Of a stretch of DNA of 28,858 nt, positions 8,201 to 14,484 are shown in pieces; position 1 is the first letter of the stretch, and every line of letters starts with the position of its first letter. The DNA is from Lachnospiraceae bacterium. Its GTDB lineage: Bacteria; Bacillota; Clostridia; Lachnospirales; Lachnospiraceae. The translations under genes were made by a program, and so were the position numbers. Where the stretch lies: positions 1-28,858 of the forward strand of contig CABIZF010000021.1 in NCBI GenBank assembly GCA_902363135.1, given 5' to 3'. The notes under the pieces were generated by a model. It saw nothing but the letters and a program-made list of their open reading frames with translations. It was not told where the DNA came from and searched no databases.

Positions 8201-9868
8201 CTGCCGGAGCTTCCGGACTGGCTTACACTGGAGGAGCTCGGGGTCACTGGCGGATTCGACGGCACTTCGTGGAACCCGCCAAAGGGTCTTATCGTACCGG
8301 TCGGGCGGTACGACATCCCGGCGGCGCAGGCACAGGGCGTGCAGGCACTGGACTTTATGGGCGTCGGACATTACGGCGTATACGGCTCGAATGTGACCGG
8401 AAAGACCTTCTTCTTAAAGACGGTACTGGTGGGACTGTGCCGGTACTATACGCCTGCGCAGGTAAACGTATACGTCATCGATGCCAATACATGGAGTATG
8501 ACCGAGTTTTCCGGCATGCCGCAGGTTCGGCAGGTGATTTTAAATTCGGAGGCAGAGAAGCTGCAGAGTTTTGCAAAGAAGATATACCTGGAGCTGGAAG
8601 CGCGAAGAAAAGCATTCCAGAAGCATGCGGTCAGCTCGCTGGCGGCATACCGGGAGGCGGTGGCGAAGGATACACCGGCGATTGTCGTGATGATCGACCA
8701 GATCAAGCCGATGTTCGAGCAGTCACCGGAGATGAGCGAGGTGCTGCAGGAGCTGGCGGCTTCGGGCGCGACATACGGTATTTACCTTATTTACACGACG
8801 CATACGAGCCTTGGCTTAAGCTACAAGTTCACGCAGCTGATCAAGGGCTGTGTGACCTTCCAGATGCCGGAAAAAGGCGATTATTCGCAGCTGGTCGGCC
8901 CGATTGCGGGCATCAGCCTTCCGAATGTACAGGGACGCGCGCTGATGCGGGGCAATCCACCGGTGGCATTTCAGGCGGCCGTCTATGCAGATGCAAAGGA
9001 AGATACGGCGCGGCATGAGCAGATTCTCGCGCTGGCGGAACAGATGACAGCGGCGTGGAATGCGTCACAGCATCCGCAGGCAGAGGCTGCTGCAGCCGGG
9101 CAGGAACCAGTGGCAGAGGCTGCTGCAGCGGCAGGAGAAGCGACCTACCATGGCGAAGTGACTTATCACGGCGAAGCAGAGCCGAAGGCGGCGCCGGTAC
9201 CGGAAAAGGCAGAAGAGCAGAACTACGATAACCGCAGCTGCATTCCGATCGGAACGTATTCGGATGATATGGAGCCTGCCTTTCTGGATCTTGCGGAGCA
9301 GACGATCTGCCTGATCTGTGCGGAGCATCCGGAACATAGCAGAGCATTCCTGAAACGGCTGGAAGGCACGCTTCGGAAAAAGCCGGAGGAGAACAGCGTC
9401 GTTCTTCTGAACGAGATGACGTATGCCGAAGTCCTTCCGGATCTGAAGGAAAAGCTGAATGAGCGTCTGAAGCTTCTGAACCAGAATAAGAAAAAGACCG
9501 GCTTCGTTGAAAAGGACTGGATTTTGACCTACATGCAGATATGCGTACTGATTGAGGATCTGCCGAAGCTGATGGCAGTGCTTCCGGAGGCCGATCAGAA
9601 GACACTTCGGATGATCCTCTCAAAGTCGGCAGGGCTTGGGGTCATTGTGTTGATGGCGGTGACAAAGGATGAACTGCTGGCAGAGAAGAAGGACATCGTA
9701 CTGGATTTTGCGATGAAGAAGCAGTTTGCAGTGATAGTGGATGGCAATCCGATCGAGTATTCCGCTTTCCAGATAGAGGGAGATGCCGTTATGGCAGATA
9801 TGCTGCTGGATGAGGATGAGTCAGCGGTGGTACAGGATGGAAGGATTCGCTTTGTGAGAAGCGTCTGA
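5207..9868 (+). CDS. essC: EssC-like FHA-FtsK/SpoIIIE ATPase of type VII secretion
   Basis: At 1553 residues this is in the size range of EssC, the membrane motor of Firmicutes T7SS. Residues about 1-90 are a degenerate N-terminal domain. A clear FHA domain follows at about 103-180 with GSIRVGRHPDND, S-G-HH and NSTNGLYLNG, the phosphothreonine-binding signature. Two hydrophobic helices lie near 280-320. The first FtsK/SpoIIIE ATPase has an intact Walker A, GTTGSGKS (723-730), and Walker B IIVTDE (D832, E833). The second keeps GSNVTGKT (1060-1067) but has D1164-Q1165 instead of DE. After an Ala/Glu-rich linker (about 1290-1340) the third ATPase-like domain has no Walker A (AEHPEHSR at the expected site). 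It starts 3 bases after the previous stop, with translation probably coupled. Neighbouring EsaB and WXG100 genes support the call. The intact FHA domain next to three kinases and a phosphatase suggests control by phosphorylation. Confidence 0.95.
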   Translation: MAIAVAFRFREREYYQELNTGDELLMGCHKKDTVQIPNSKEHLLIMKNVGDEVKAAAAEPLRLPGSLLSCNELMVLSRSVEATLYLSRVIPRSAKAVNLPYNGSIRVGRHPDNDIVVSYPIISGHHFQLQLEAGQVHVQDQNSTNGLYLNGKRISKAIMKSGDVLSIYTFRFILQNGMLYFENIGSSIRVSENIEKMDRPAAPDVVMPKAAPQKAVQPKAPGQSPAAGGIKPPKAVSTAVYPQYQLSPRIREQLPHEPIILSSAPGHGASIGGRRSNFAYLISSGAMLAASLATGMLTPAALLMRAAGMISPLANMAMYNKMSKEERQQLEEYEKMRQERYQAYIDSQKARICKVADVQRRILTAENPAPAACMDTVKSLKRNLWERMPSDSDFLTVRLGIGKVKLCVEVKSRANTDGFVMEDDELEELAGQIIEETRYVENVPVRVSLKEQRTVGIVGEKADVFYQLRSMLVELATMHSFRDVRIIGLFEEDSMKTWGLIRWLPHIWDESGQVRYIAFDEKRRHTVCELLADMIRRRKLEAHPENGTKQTQVLPHYIIIAENQKLLQDESIYEDLVSNNPALGITTVLLASRLYELPQTCQYIVDLSEASALAYEREKYDERSTFRPDAQIHTADLKAFARKLAAVELKDRASEAELPSSITFLQGYHARRVEDLDVFSRWERSEPHRTLAAPIGMMAGRKLFYLNVLDGNEAHGPHGLLAGTTGSGKSELLQSWILSMAVSYHPHDVNFVIIDYKGGGMSDLMEPLPHVVGKITNISRNIGRSLVSLKSEVKRRQQLFAEYGVNNIEKYQRAYRNGEAKERLPHLIIVTDEFAEMKKEEPEFMTELNSIAAVGRSLGVHMLLATQKPAGVVTDQISANSRFRICMKVQDVADSREMLKRPDAARITQAGRAYVRVGEDELFELFQSFYSAAGYSETITDKMSTENLVRVVGVTGNRINPLPKKKKEAVELDELTAVIKYINRVCKEHGIEKMAGPWLPELPDWLTLEELGVTGGFDGTSWNPPKGLIVPVGRYDIPAAQAQGVQALDFMGVGHYGVYGSNVTGKTFFLKTVLVGLCRYYTPAQVNVYVIDANTWSMTEFSGMPQVRQVILNSEAEKLQSFAKKIYLELEARRKAFQKHAVSSLAAYREAVAKDTPAIVVMIDQIKPMFEQSPEMSEVLQELAASGATYGIYLIYTTHTSLGLSYKFTQLIKGCVTFQMPEKGDYSQLVGPIAGISLPNVQGRALMRGNPPVAFQAAVYADAKEDTARHEQILALAEQMTAAWNASQHPQAEAAAAGQEPVAEAAAAAGEATYHGEVTYHGEAEPKAAPVPEKAEEQNYDNRSCIPIGTYSDDMEPAFLDLAEQTICLICAEHPEHSRAFLKRLEGTLRKKPEENSVVLLNEMTYAEVLPDLKEKLNERLKLLNQNKKKTGFVEKDWILTYMQICVLIEDLPKLMAVLPEADQKTLRMILSKSAGLGVIVLMAVTKDELLAEKKDIVLDFAMKKQFAVIVDGNPIEYSAFQIEGDAVMADMLLDEDESAVVQDGRIRFVRSV

Positions 9869-9885
9869 GAGGAGAAGCAGATGGT

Positions 9886-10152
9886 ATGAGAGCATTTATT
9901 ATTGTTACGGTGCAGGACGAGTCGCACAGCTTCACCTACGACGTGGAGGTGCCGGTCAATGTCCCGGCGCGCAAGCTGGCGGGTGATATCGTCGAAGCGT
10001 TGAATTATTACCATCGCTCGTCAAAGGGCGAAAAGCTGCTGCCAAAAAGCAGCTACGCGATCGCGAACCGACGTACCGGAAAGACGCTCGACCCGGCGAA
10101 GACGTTTTATGAGGCGGGTGTCTGGCAGGGGGACGAGCTGGTGCTGTTGTGA
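9886..10152 (+). CDS. esaB: EsaB/YukD ubiquitin-like T7SS protein
   Basis: The 88-residue protein has the YukD/EsaB pattern: a beta strand start (MRAFIIVTVQDE), a VPVNVPARKLAGDIVEAL helix, a middle NRRTGKTLDP turn and the closing GVWQGDELVLL strand typical of this ubiquitin-like fold. In known Firmicutes systems EsaB is cytoplasmic and needed for substrate secretion. It follows essC by 17 bases. The ribosome binding site AGGAG (9870-9874) is ideally spaced for an ATG at 9881, but that reads only ATG-GTA-TGA. The real start at 9886 overlaps that stop codon. Confidence 0.9.
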   Translation: MRAFIIVTVQDESHSFTYDVEVPVNVPARKLAGDIVEALNYYHRSSKGEKLLPKSSYAIANRRTGKTLDPAKTFYEAGVWQGDELVLL

Positions 10153-10231
10153 CATTTATTCTCGTGAGGATCAAATGTCTTTCTGATTGCAACGCTGTAA
10201 GATAGATAGAATGAAACTAAGGAGGGAGATC

Positions 10232-10747
10232 ATGAATCAGAAAACGGTGCTGACACCAATGCAGTTATTTTTCTGTGCAAAGCTGATGGATGCGGTATAT
10301 TATGATTATGCGTATCTGGCGGCGATGCCGGATGTACAAAAGGAGTACGCGCTGCATGAGCAGGAGACGATGGAGGAGCTGGAGGATCAGGGAATGATCG
10401 AGCGCGACTTCGATGACAATGTGGAGATGGCAGAGGACTTGCGCGAGCTGCTCACCCCGGTCTTTTTGGGAGAAAAGGAAGGAAGACTGGATGTGGAAGG
10501 AAAGCCGTCTTGCAGGTTCCACAGCAAGGATGGAGTGATTACGATGACTGTGCTGGAAAATGGAAAGATTACGATTTCCGGATCGTCCGAGGGCGAGATA
10601 AGAGCGCTTTTAAAAAGCGGGCAGGACATCACGGTGCATGGCGCGGATGTAAAGGTCGGCCAGACAGCCAGATCGTTTACAGCAGGAGAGCTGCAGGATC
10701 CGGCAGCTCTGAATGCGGCAGTACAGTTACTGAAAGGAGAGGTGTGA
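10232..10747 (+). CDS. Unknown 171-residue T7SS-locus protein, possible substrate chaperone
   Basis: The start at 10232 is chosen because AAGGAGGGAG (10219-10228) lies just upstream; in-frame starts further up have no such site. The N-terminal half is helical (LTPMQLFFCAKLMDAVYYDYAYLA region) with many acidic residues. The C-terminal half alternates short strands (ITMTVLENGKITISGS) and helices. There is no signal peptide or membrane helix. No family is recognised with certainty. The small mixed fold and its place directly before the ESX-like genes (1-base gap) are reminiscent of EspG-type chaperones or DUF5081-type accessory proteins, but that is weak resemblance only. Confidence 0.85.
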   Translation: MNQKTVLTPMQLFFCAKLMDAVYYDYAYLAAMPDVQKEYALHEQETMEELEDQGMIERDFDDNVEMAEDLRELLTPVFLGEKEGRLDVEGKPSCRFHSKDGVITMTVLENGKITISGSSEGEIRALLKSGQDITVHGADVKVGQTARSFTAGELQDPAALNAAVQLLKGEV

Positions 10748-10748
10748 A

Positions 10749-11051
10749 GTGGCAGGAAATATTTATATCAATGAGGATGCGGCAAATGCGGATATCGCAA
10801 AGATCCGTGCAGCGATAACCCGACTGGAGGAAGCACAGAGCAGTATCAAAAAGCTGAGCAACAGTGCTGATAATATGACCGGTCAGACCGGCGAGGCGAT
10901 CAAGGAGAAGTGCACCACGCTGGATTCACAGATTAAGTCCCTGACCGGAAACTTAAATTATACGATCCGGCTGATCAAGGGAGCGATACAGGAGTATCAG
11001 CAGAAGGATGCCGAGATGGCGAGCGCGATTAAGAGCGGAGGAGGAGTTTGA
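10749..11051 (+). CDS. ESX/WXG100-like small secreted helical protein lacking the WXG motif
   Basis: The 100-residue protein is two amphipathic helices joined by a glycine turn (NMTGQTGEA, about 44-52) where a WXG motif would normally stand. Size, charge and helical hairpin fit the ESAT-6/WXG100 superfamily, close in style to TIGR04197/DUF5344 proteins of Firmicutes T7SS. The start is GTG at 10749, with AAAGGAG (10733-10739) 9 bases upstream. It overlaps no gene but stands 1 base after the previous stop. It precedes the true WXG100 gene by 2 bases, so the two may form a heterodimer like EsxA/EsxB. That pairing is inference. Confidence 0.88.
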   Translation: MAGNIYINEDAANADIAKIRAAITRLEEAQSSIKKLSNSADNMTGQTGEAIKEKCTTLDSQIKSLTGNLNYTIRLIKGAIQEYQQKDAEMASAIKSGGGV

Positions 11052-11053
11052 TT

Positions 11054-11350
11054 ATGGCAGACATTAAGATTGATTACGACGGACTGACGCAGGCGGCATC
11101 GTCCCTGAAGAATCTGGCGACGACCTACGACGGGCTTTGCACCCGGATGAAGACGATGACCGGACAGATCTCATCGACCTGGGAGGGCAGTGCGAGCAAG
11201 GCATTTACGGAGATGATGGATAAATATTATCAGCAGGGCTCGATTATTAAGAGTGTCATCGATGCCATTGAAGGCTATGCGACGACGACCTGTGCGCATT
11301 TTCAGGAAGTCGATCAGGAGTGCGCGGCACAGATCCGGAATTCGTTTTAA
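11054..11350 (+). CDS. esxA: WXG100 family T7SS substrate (EsxA-like)
   Basis: This 98-residue protein has the canonical W43-E44-G45 between two helices (QISSTWEGSASKAF), the defining WXG100 feature. The C-terminal helix carries YATTTCAHFQEVDQE, with positions resembling the Y-x3-D/E export signal. It has two cysteines, unusual for secreted WXG100 proteins. GGAGGAG (11039-11045) lies 8 bases before the ATG at 11054, which is preferred over an in-frame TTG at 11048. Its TAA stop is the first three bases of the outer stem of the structured element that follows. Confidence 0.93.
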   Translation: MADIKIDYDGLTQAASSLKNLATTYDGLCTRMKTMTGQISSTWEGSASKAFTEMMDKYYQQGSIIKSVIDAIEGYATTTCAHFQEVDQECAAQIRNSF

Positions 11351-11504
11351 CCGAATCAAGCAAGTCCTCTGCTTTAATTGCGTAAAGCAATAAGCGGTGG
11401 GTTTGGACTTGCTTGTATCCGGAGTGATGTAAACCACTCCGGATAAGCTGCGAAGCAGCATTCGGTTATGAGCAAGTAGCGAAGCGGATTGCGAATATCC
11501 GCTT
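11348..11504 (+). repeat. Element A copy 1: cloverleaf-like structured repeat
   Basis: Every stem abuts the next. Outer stem: 11348-11356 with 11460-11468 (9 bp, TAACCGAAT/ATTCGGTTA). Arm 1: 11357-11367 with 11405-11415 (11 bp perfect, CAAGCAAGTCC/GGACTTGCTTG), with an inner hairpin 11377-11381/11387-11391 extended by 11371-11374/11392-11395. Arm 2: 11416-11426 with 11435-11445 (11 bp perfect, 8-base loop). Arm 3: 11447-11451 with 11455-11459 (GCTGC-GAA-GCAGC). A separate hairpin follows at 11482-11489/11497-11504. It fills the 213-base gap between the WXG100 gene and the next gene. It could be a structured RNA, an mRNA stability or processing element, or a small mobile repeat. It is not a tRNA. 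Confidence 0.8.
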
Positions 11505-11563
11505 GACTAGGATATTTATTTTGCTGAAAAATATAGAATCGAATGCTATGGAAAGGAATAATT

Positions 11564-12007
11564 ATGTTATTACATATTGATACAGCGGTTTTAAGAAGTG
11601 CAGTATCTGTTGCGGAGCAGACGAATTCGTCGATCTCCGATGCAGCATCTCTTTTGAACCAGATCACAGTTCATGAGGACTGGATCTGTAAAGAGCGCGA
11701 TCAGATCAAGCAGATGACACTGGCGAATAAGCAGACAGCGCAGGATATCGAGAACCGCGCAGAGAATTTTTACAAGGCGATTCAGAATGCTTCCCAGAAA
11801 TTCGACGAAAAGGAGCAGGAGATCAACACGCGCATCAATGGTGTGGACGATATCATCGGCCAGGTGATCAATGTTGTGCCGGGTATTACCGGAGGCAGCA
11901 CCGGCGGCGCAGCTACGGATGCGATTGCGATCAGCAGCTCGAATACCGGCCACAGCAATATTTCGATCGGTAACTTCAAAAATATATTCAGTTCATTGGA
12001 GGGATAA
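11564..12007 (+). CDS. ESX-like coiled-coil protein with Gly/Ser-rich tail
   Basis: The 147-residue protein starts at 11564, with AAAGGA (11552-11557) six bases upstream. An N-terminal helix ends in a W40-I41-C42 turn (HEDWICKERDQ), and a long charged coiled coil follows (about 43-98). The tail is low in complexity, with PGITGGSTGGAA and SSSNTGHS stretches. This is an ESAT-6-like helical hairpin in outline, with C in place of G in the WXG position. No signal peptide is present. It is separated from the WXG100 gene by the cloverleaf element and is 3 bases from the next gene. A secreted T7SS component or a partner of the following protein is likely by context. Confidence 0.85.
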   Translation: MLLHIDTAVLRSAVSVAEQTNSSISDAASLLNQITVHEDWICKERDQIKQMTLANKQTAQDIENRAENFYKAIQNASQKFDEKEQEINTRINGVDDIIGQVINVVPGITGGSTGGAATDAIAISSSNTGHSNISIGNFKNIFSSLEG

Positions 12008-12010
12008 GAG

Positions 12011-13033
12011 ATGGCAGGAACGGATATTAAATTAACGCCGGAGGAGCTGATCGCCCAGAGTACGGAGCTGACCTCTTTGCAGACGGAGTTTGAGTCGGTA
12101 TTTTCTCAGCTGACGAGCACCTTAAACTCGATGAACGACAGCTGGAGCGCGACATTAGCCGGAAATTTTGCCGGGAAAATTCAGGCGGCTCAGAAGTCCT
12201 TTACCAGTGTGGCAAACATGCTGGCAAACGGCTCCTCTGCAGCACGGCTTTCCGCGAGTACGTTTGCATCACCGGGTACGGTGCTGGCGATGCTCTCAGG
12301 CGGTGATACTTCCGGACTGGATTCGCTTTCCGATCTGGCAGGCTGGATCAGCGAAAACGGCGATCAGCTCGGGACGCTTGGCAATCTCGTAAAAAGTCCG
12401 GATGAACTGTTTGAGGCTTTAAGTGGAATGACAGGGATTGATTCCGATACGACAAAGGATGTGCTTGGAAAACTTCTGTCAGGCGATTACGAGGGTGCCC
12501 TGAAGGTAGCCGGAGATAAAGGCATCGAGACCGTTGCTGGATGGATGTCGAATGGACTGGATCCGAGCAGCTGGGTCGGAAAGCTGCAGGAAATGACCGG
12601 CAGTACGCTCGGTCTGGATCTTGGACTGGACAAGCTGGAATCCTCTTACTATGAGCATGTGGCAAAGGGAGTACTTGGCAATGCAGTAAATATCGTGAAG
12701 GATCAGTATTCTGAGGGCGGCGGAGATCCGGCCTATCAGCTGAATCAGCTGACGCAGTTTGCGTGGAATCTGGGGCCGGGTGGAGTAATCGAGACCGCGG
12801 GCGACGCAGCCTTTGATGTCGTATCAAAGCTTCCGATCGTCGGTGATTATTATTCAGACAAGGGCGTGACAAACTTTGCCGGTGCAGTAGATTCCATGAT
12901 TGGCGATGTACAGTCGATCTTTACCGGAAGCAGTGATTCACATTATTATCAGGATCATGGCGGAATCGCACAGGGGATCGCAGATGGCGTGATGGACATC
13001 GGCAGCTATTTATATCATTCAGTATTTAAATAG
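12011..13033 (+). CDS. Long WXG100-like protein, candidate T7SS substrate or effector
   Basis: The 340-residue protein has an N-terminal ESX-like hairpin (about 1-95) with W45-S46-A47 at the turn (MNDSWSATLAGNF), close to WXG with A for G. The remaining 245 residues are rich in Gly, Ser, Asp and Leu and predicted helical, with several GWISENGD, LGKLLSGDYEGAL and GWMSNGLDPSSW segments. The end is aromatic (SHYYQDHGG ... YLYHSVFK). This layout, a secretion domain followed by a unique C-terminal part, is that of T7SS effectors. No catalytic motif of a known toxin is recognised, and no immunity-like gene follows directly. No signal peptide is seen. It may instead be a structural surface component. 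Confidence 0.87.
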   Translation: MAGTDIKLTPEELIAQSTELTSLQTEFESVFSQLTSTLNSMNDSWSATLAGNFAGKIQAAQKSFTSVANMLANGSSAARLSASTFASPGTVLAMLSGGDTSGLDSLSDLAGWISENGDQLGTLGNLVKSPDELFEALSGMTGIDSDTTKDVLGKLLSGDYEGALKVAGDKGIETVAGWMSNGLDPSSWVGKLQEMTGSTLGLDLGLDKLESSYYEHVAKGVLGNAVNIVKDQYSEGGGDPAYQLNQLTQFAWNLGPGGVIETAGDAAFDVVSKLPIVGDYYSDKGVTNFAGAVDSMIGDVQSIFTGSSDSHYYQDHGGIAQGIADGVMDIGSYLYHSVFK

Positions 13034-13064
13034 AATGTCCGTCCTATGACCTTTTGCCCCCAAC

Positions 13065-13234
13065 TGATGCCTGCGAATTGCTTCGCTGCGAAGCAGCTCC
13101 TGCAATTCTTCAAACATTCGAAATCCGCTGATTTACTACGTAAATCGCTACTTTCTCATGTTTGGCGGGTCCCAAGTTCAAAAGCCTTATCATGCAAGCA
13201 TGAACAGCTTTTTGACCTTTTGACCCTGGCATCA
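13065..13234 (+). repeat. Element B copy 1: structured intergenic repeat
   Basis: About 170 bases nearly identical (around 7 differences) to 25129-25302, same orientation. It is closed by an outer stem 13065-13071/13228-13234 (TGATGCC/GGCATCA). Inside are: 13075-13081/13102-13108 (GAATTGC/GCAATTC) holding a GCTGC-GAA-GCAGC hairpin (13085-13097); 13111-13117/13158-13164 (CAAACAT/ATGTTTG) holding 13130-13136/13140-13146 (GATTTAC/GTAAATC); and 13180-13185/13207-13212 holding a TCATGCAAGCATGA hairpin. It fills most of the 284-base gap between the long ESX-like gene and DUF4176. The remainder (13235-13317) is AT-rich with TATAAT at 13238-13243 and 13273-13278 but no good -35 match. Confidence 0.85.
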
Positions 13235-13317
13235 TCTTATAATTAATATGGAAAAGTCAGTGAGATGTTTTTTATAATTAGTATAAAGATCATTACCTGG
13301 AGAAAAGGAGAAAAACT

Positions 13318-13596
13318 ATGAATACAATTTTACCGATCGGCTCTGTGGTACTGTTAAAAAATGCAACGAAACCGATCATGATTTTCGGATACATGCAGAA
13401 ATCAGCGGTCGTGCCGGATCAGATGGCGGACTACATCGGCGTGCCGTACCCGGAAGGAAACCTGGATATCCGTGCACAGTTCGGCTTCCAGATGACGGAT
13501 ATCGAGAAGGTGCTGTTCGAGGGCTACCGCGATGAGTCCTTTAAGCCGTGGGAGGATCTTCTGAAGATCTGTGCACAGAGACACGTAGAGAAATGA
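13318..13596 (+). CDS. DUF4176 family T7SS-associated protein
   Basis: The 92-residue protein matches the DUF4176 pattern: start ILPIGSVVLLKNATKPIMIFGY, middle ADYIGVPYPEGN, end EKVLFEGYRDE. DUF4176 proteins are small, soluble and repeatedly found in Firmicutes T7SS loci; their molecular role is not established. GGAGAAAAGGAG upstream gives a strong ribosome binding site about 7 bases before the ATG. It follows element B copy 1 and overlaps a possible ATG of the phosphatase gene by the ATGA arrangement at 13593-13596. Confidence 0.9.
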   Translation: MNTILPIGSVVLLKNATKPIMIFGYMQKSAVVPDQMADYIGVPYPEGNLDIRAQFGFQMTDIEKVLFEGYRDESFKPWEDLLKICAQRHVEK

Positions 13597-13613
13597 TAGT
13601 TGGAGAAAATCTT

Positions 13614-14468
13614 ATGGATTTTACAAAAAAAATGTTTGGATTTAAAAATCCGTTTTCCGGTGGGCCGACGCTTGCGGCGGCCTGCGGAAGCGATCAGGGA
13701 AAGCGGAGAAAAAATAATGAGGACAACCTGTATTTCAAAGGCTTTCGCATGCCGGAGGGGACAGAAGGGCCGGAAGACTATATGCCAAGCGACAATCACG
13801 GGTCAGAGGTCGTCGTAGAAAAAGAGTATACGCTTTCGCAGGACAGCTTTTTCTGTGTCTTTGACGGAATGGGCGGCGGTGATTTCGGAGAGGTCGCATC
13901 CTATACAGCGGCAAAGACCGCGAGGGAATACCTTGCCGTGGAGCAGCATATCAATCCGTGTGACATCACTCCGTCCCTGACGGAAATGTGCAACGTGATC
14001 AATCAGGCGGTGTATCAGGCGGGGATGAATCTTGGATCAGATCAGACCGGCTCGACACTGGTCGGATTGTATTTCCATGCCGGTCAGGTATGGATCTGCA
14101 ATCTTGGTGACAGCCGCGGCTATCTGCTGCGAGGCGGAAGGCTGCTGCAGATATCTCAGGATCATACAGATGCCGCTTTTATGCAGGAGAATGGCATCAC
14201 CGGCCGTAAGCCATATCTGACACAATATCTTGGCATTGACCCGGATGAGATGATGATCGAGCCATATATTAAGAGCTATTACCTGCAGGAAGGGGATACC
14301 TTCCTGATCTGCAGCGACGGCGTGACCGATATGGTGGAAGAGCAGGAGATCTGCCGGATCCTTGCACATAATGAGGATGTGGGCGATTGCGTCGATTTGC
14401 TGATTCAGGCAGCCTTAGATGGTGGCGGGAAAGATAATATTACGGCGATCGTAGTGAGAATGGAGTAA
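13614..14468 (+). CDS. PP2C-type Ser/Thr protein phosphatase
   Basis: The 284-residue protein has the PP2C metal-dependent phosphatase motifs in order: G-S-D-x-G-x-R-x3-N-E-D near 23-35, FCVFDGMGG with the metal-binding aspartate, GSTLVG, NLGDSRGYLLR, ISQDHT, FLICSDGVTDM, and C-terminal GKDNITAIVV. All key acidic residues are present, so it should be active. It is cytoplasmic (no membrane helix). The start at 13614 has GGAG (13602-13605) eight bases upstream; an alternative in-frame ATG at 13593 overlaps the DUF4176 stop. It is the natural counter-enzyme of the three kinases in this block. Confidence 0.94.
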   Translation: MDFTKKMFGFKNPFSGGPTLAAACGSDQGKRRKNNEDNLYFKGFRMPEGTEGPEDYMPSDNHGSEVVVEKEYTLSQDSFFCVFDGMGGGDFGEVASYTAAKTAREYLAVEQHINPCDITPSLTEMCNVINQAVYQAGMNLGSDQTGSTLVGLYFHAGQVWICNLGDSRGYLLRGGRLLQISQDHTDAAFMQENGITGRKPYLTQYLGIDPDEMMIEPYIKSYYLQEGDTFLICSDGVTDMVEEQEICRILAHNEDVGDCVDLLIQAALDGGGKDNITAIVVRME

Positions 14469-14484
14469 TAAATACAGGAGCAGG

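Noticed and set aside
7571..8371. A 266-codon minus-strand frame inside essC.
   Set aside because: Shadow frame in GC-rich coding sequence with no family pattern.
11348..11468. The cloverleaf as a tRNA or tmRNA.
   Set aside because: No acceptor end, no T-loop or D-loop consensus, arms of 11 bp and a 59-base arm do not fit tRNA.
12011..13033. Calling the 340-residue protein a toxin with an immunity gene downstream.
   Set aside because: No toxin motif is visible, and the next gene is DUF4176, a general T7SS-locus protein; the evidence stops at effector-like layout.
13046..13246. Matching short frames across both B repeats (13046-13246 and 25073-25306) giving similar peptides.
   Set aside because: The similarity follows from the near-identical DNA; neither has a credible start, and the stems explain the conservation better.
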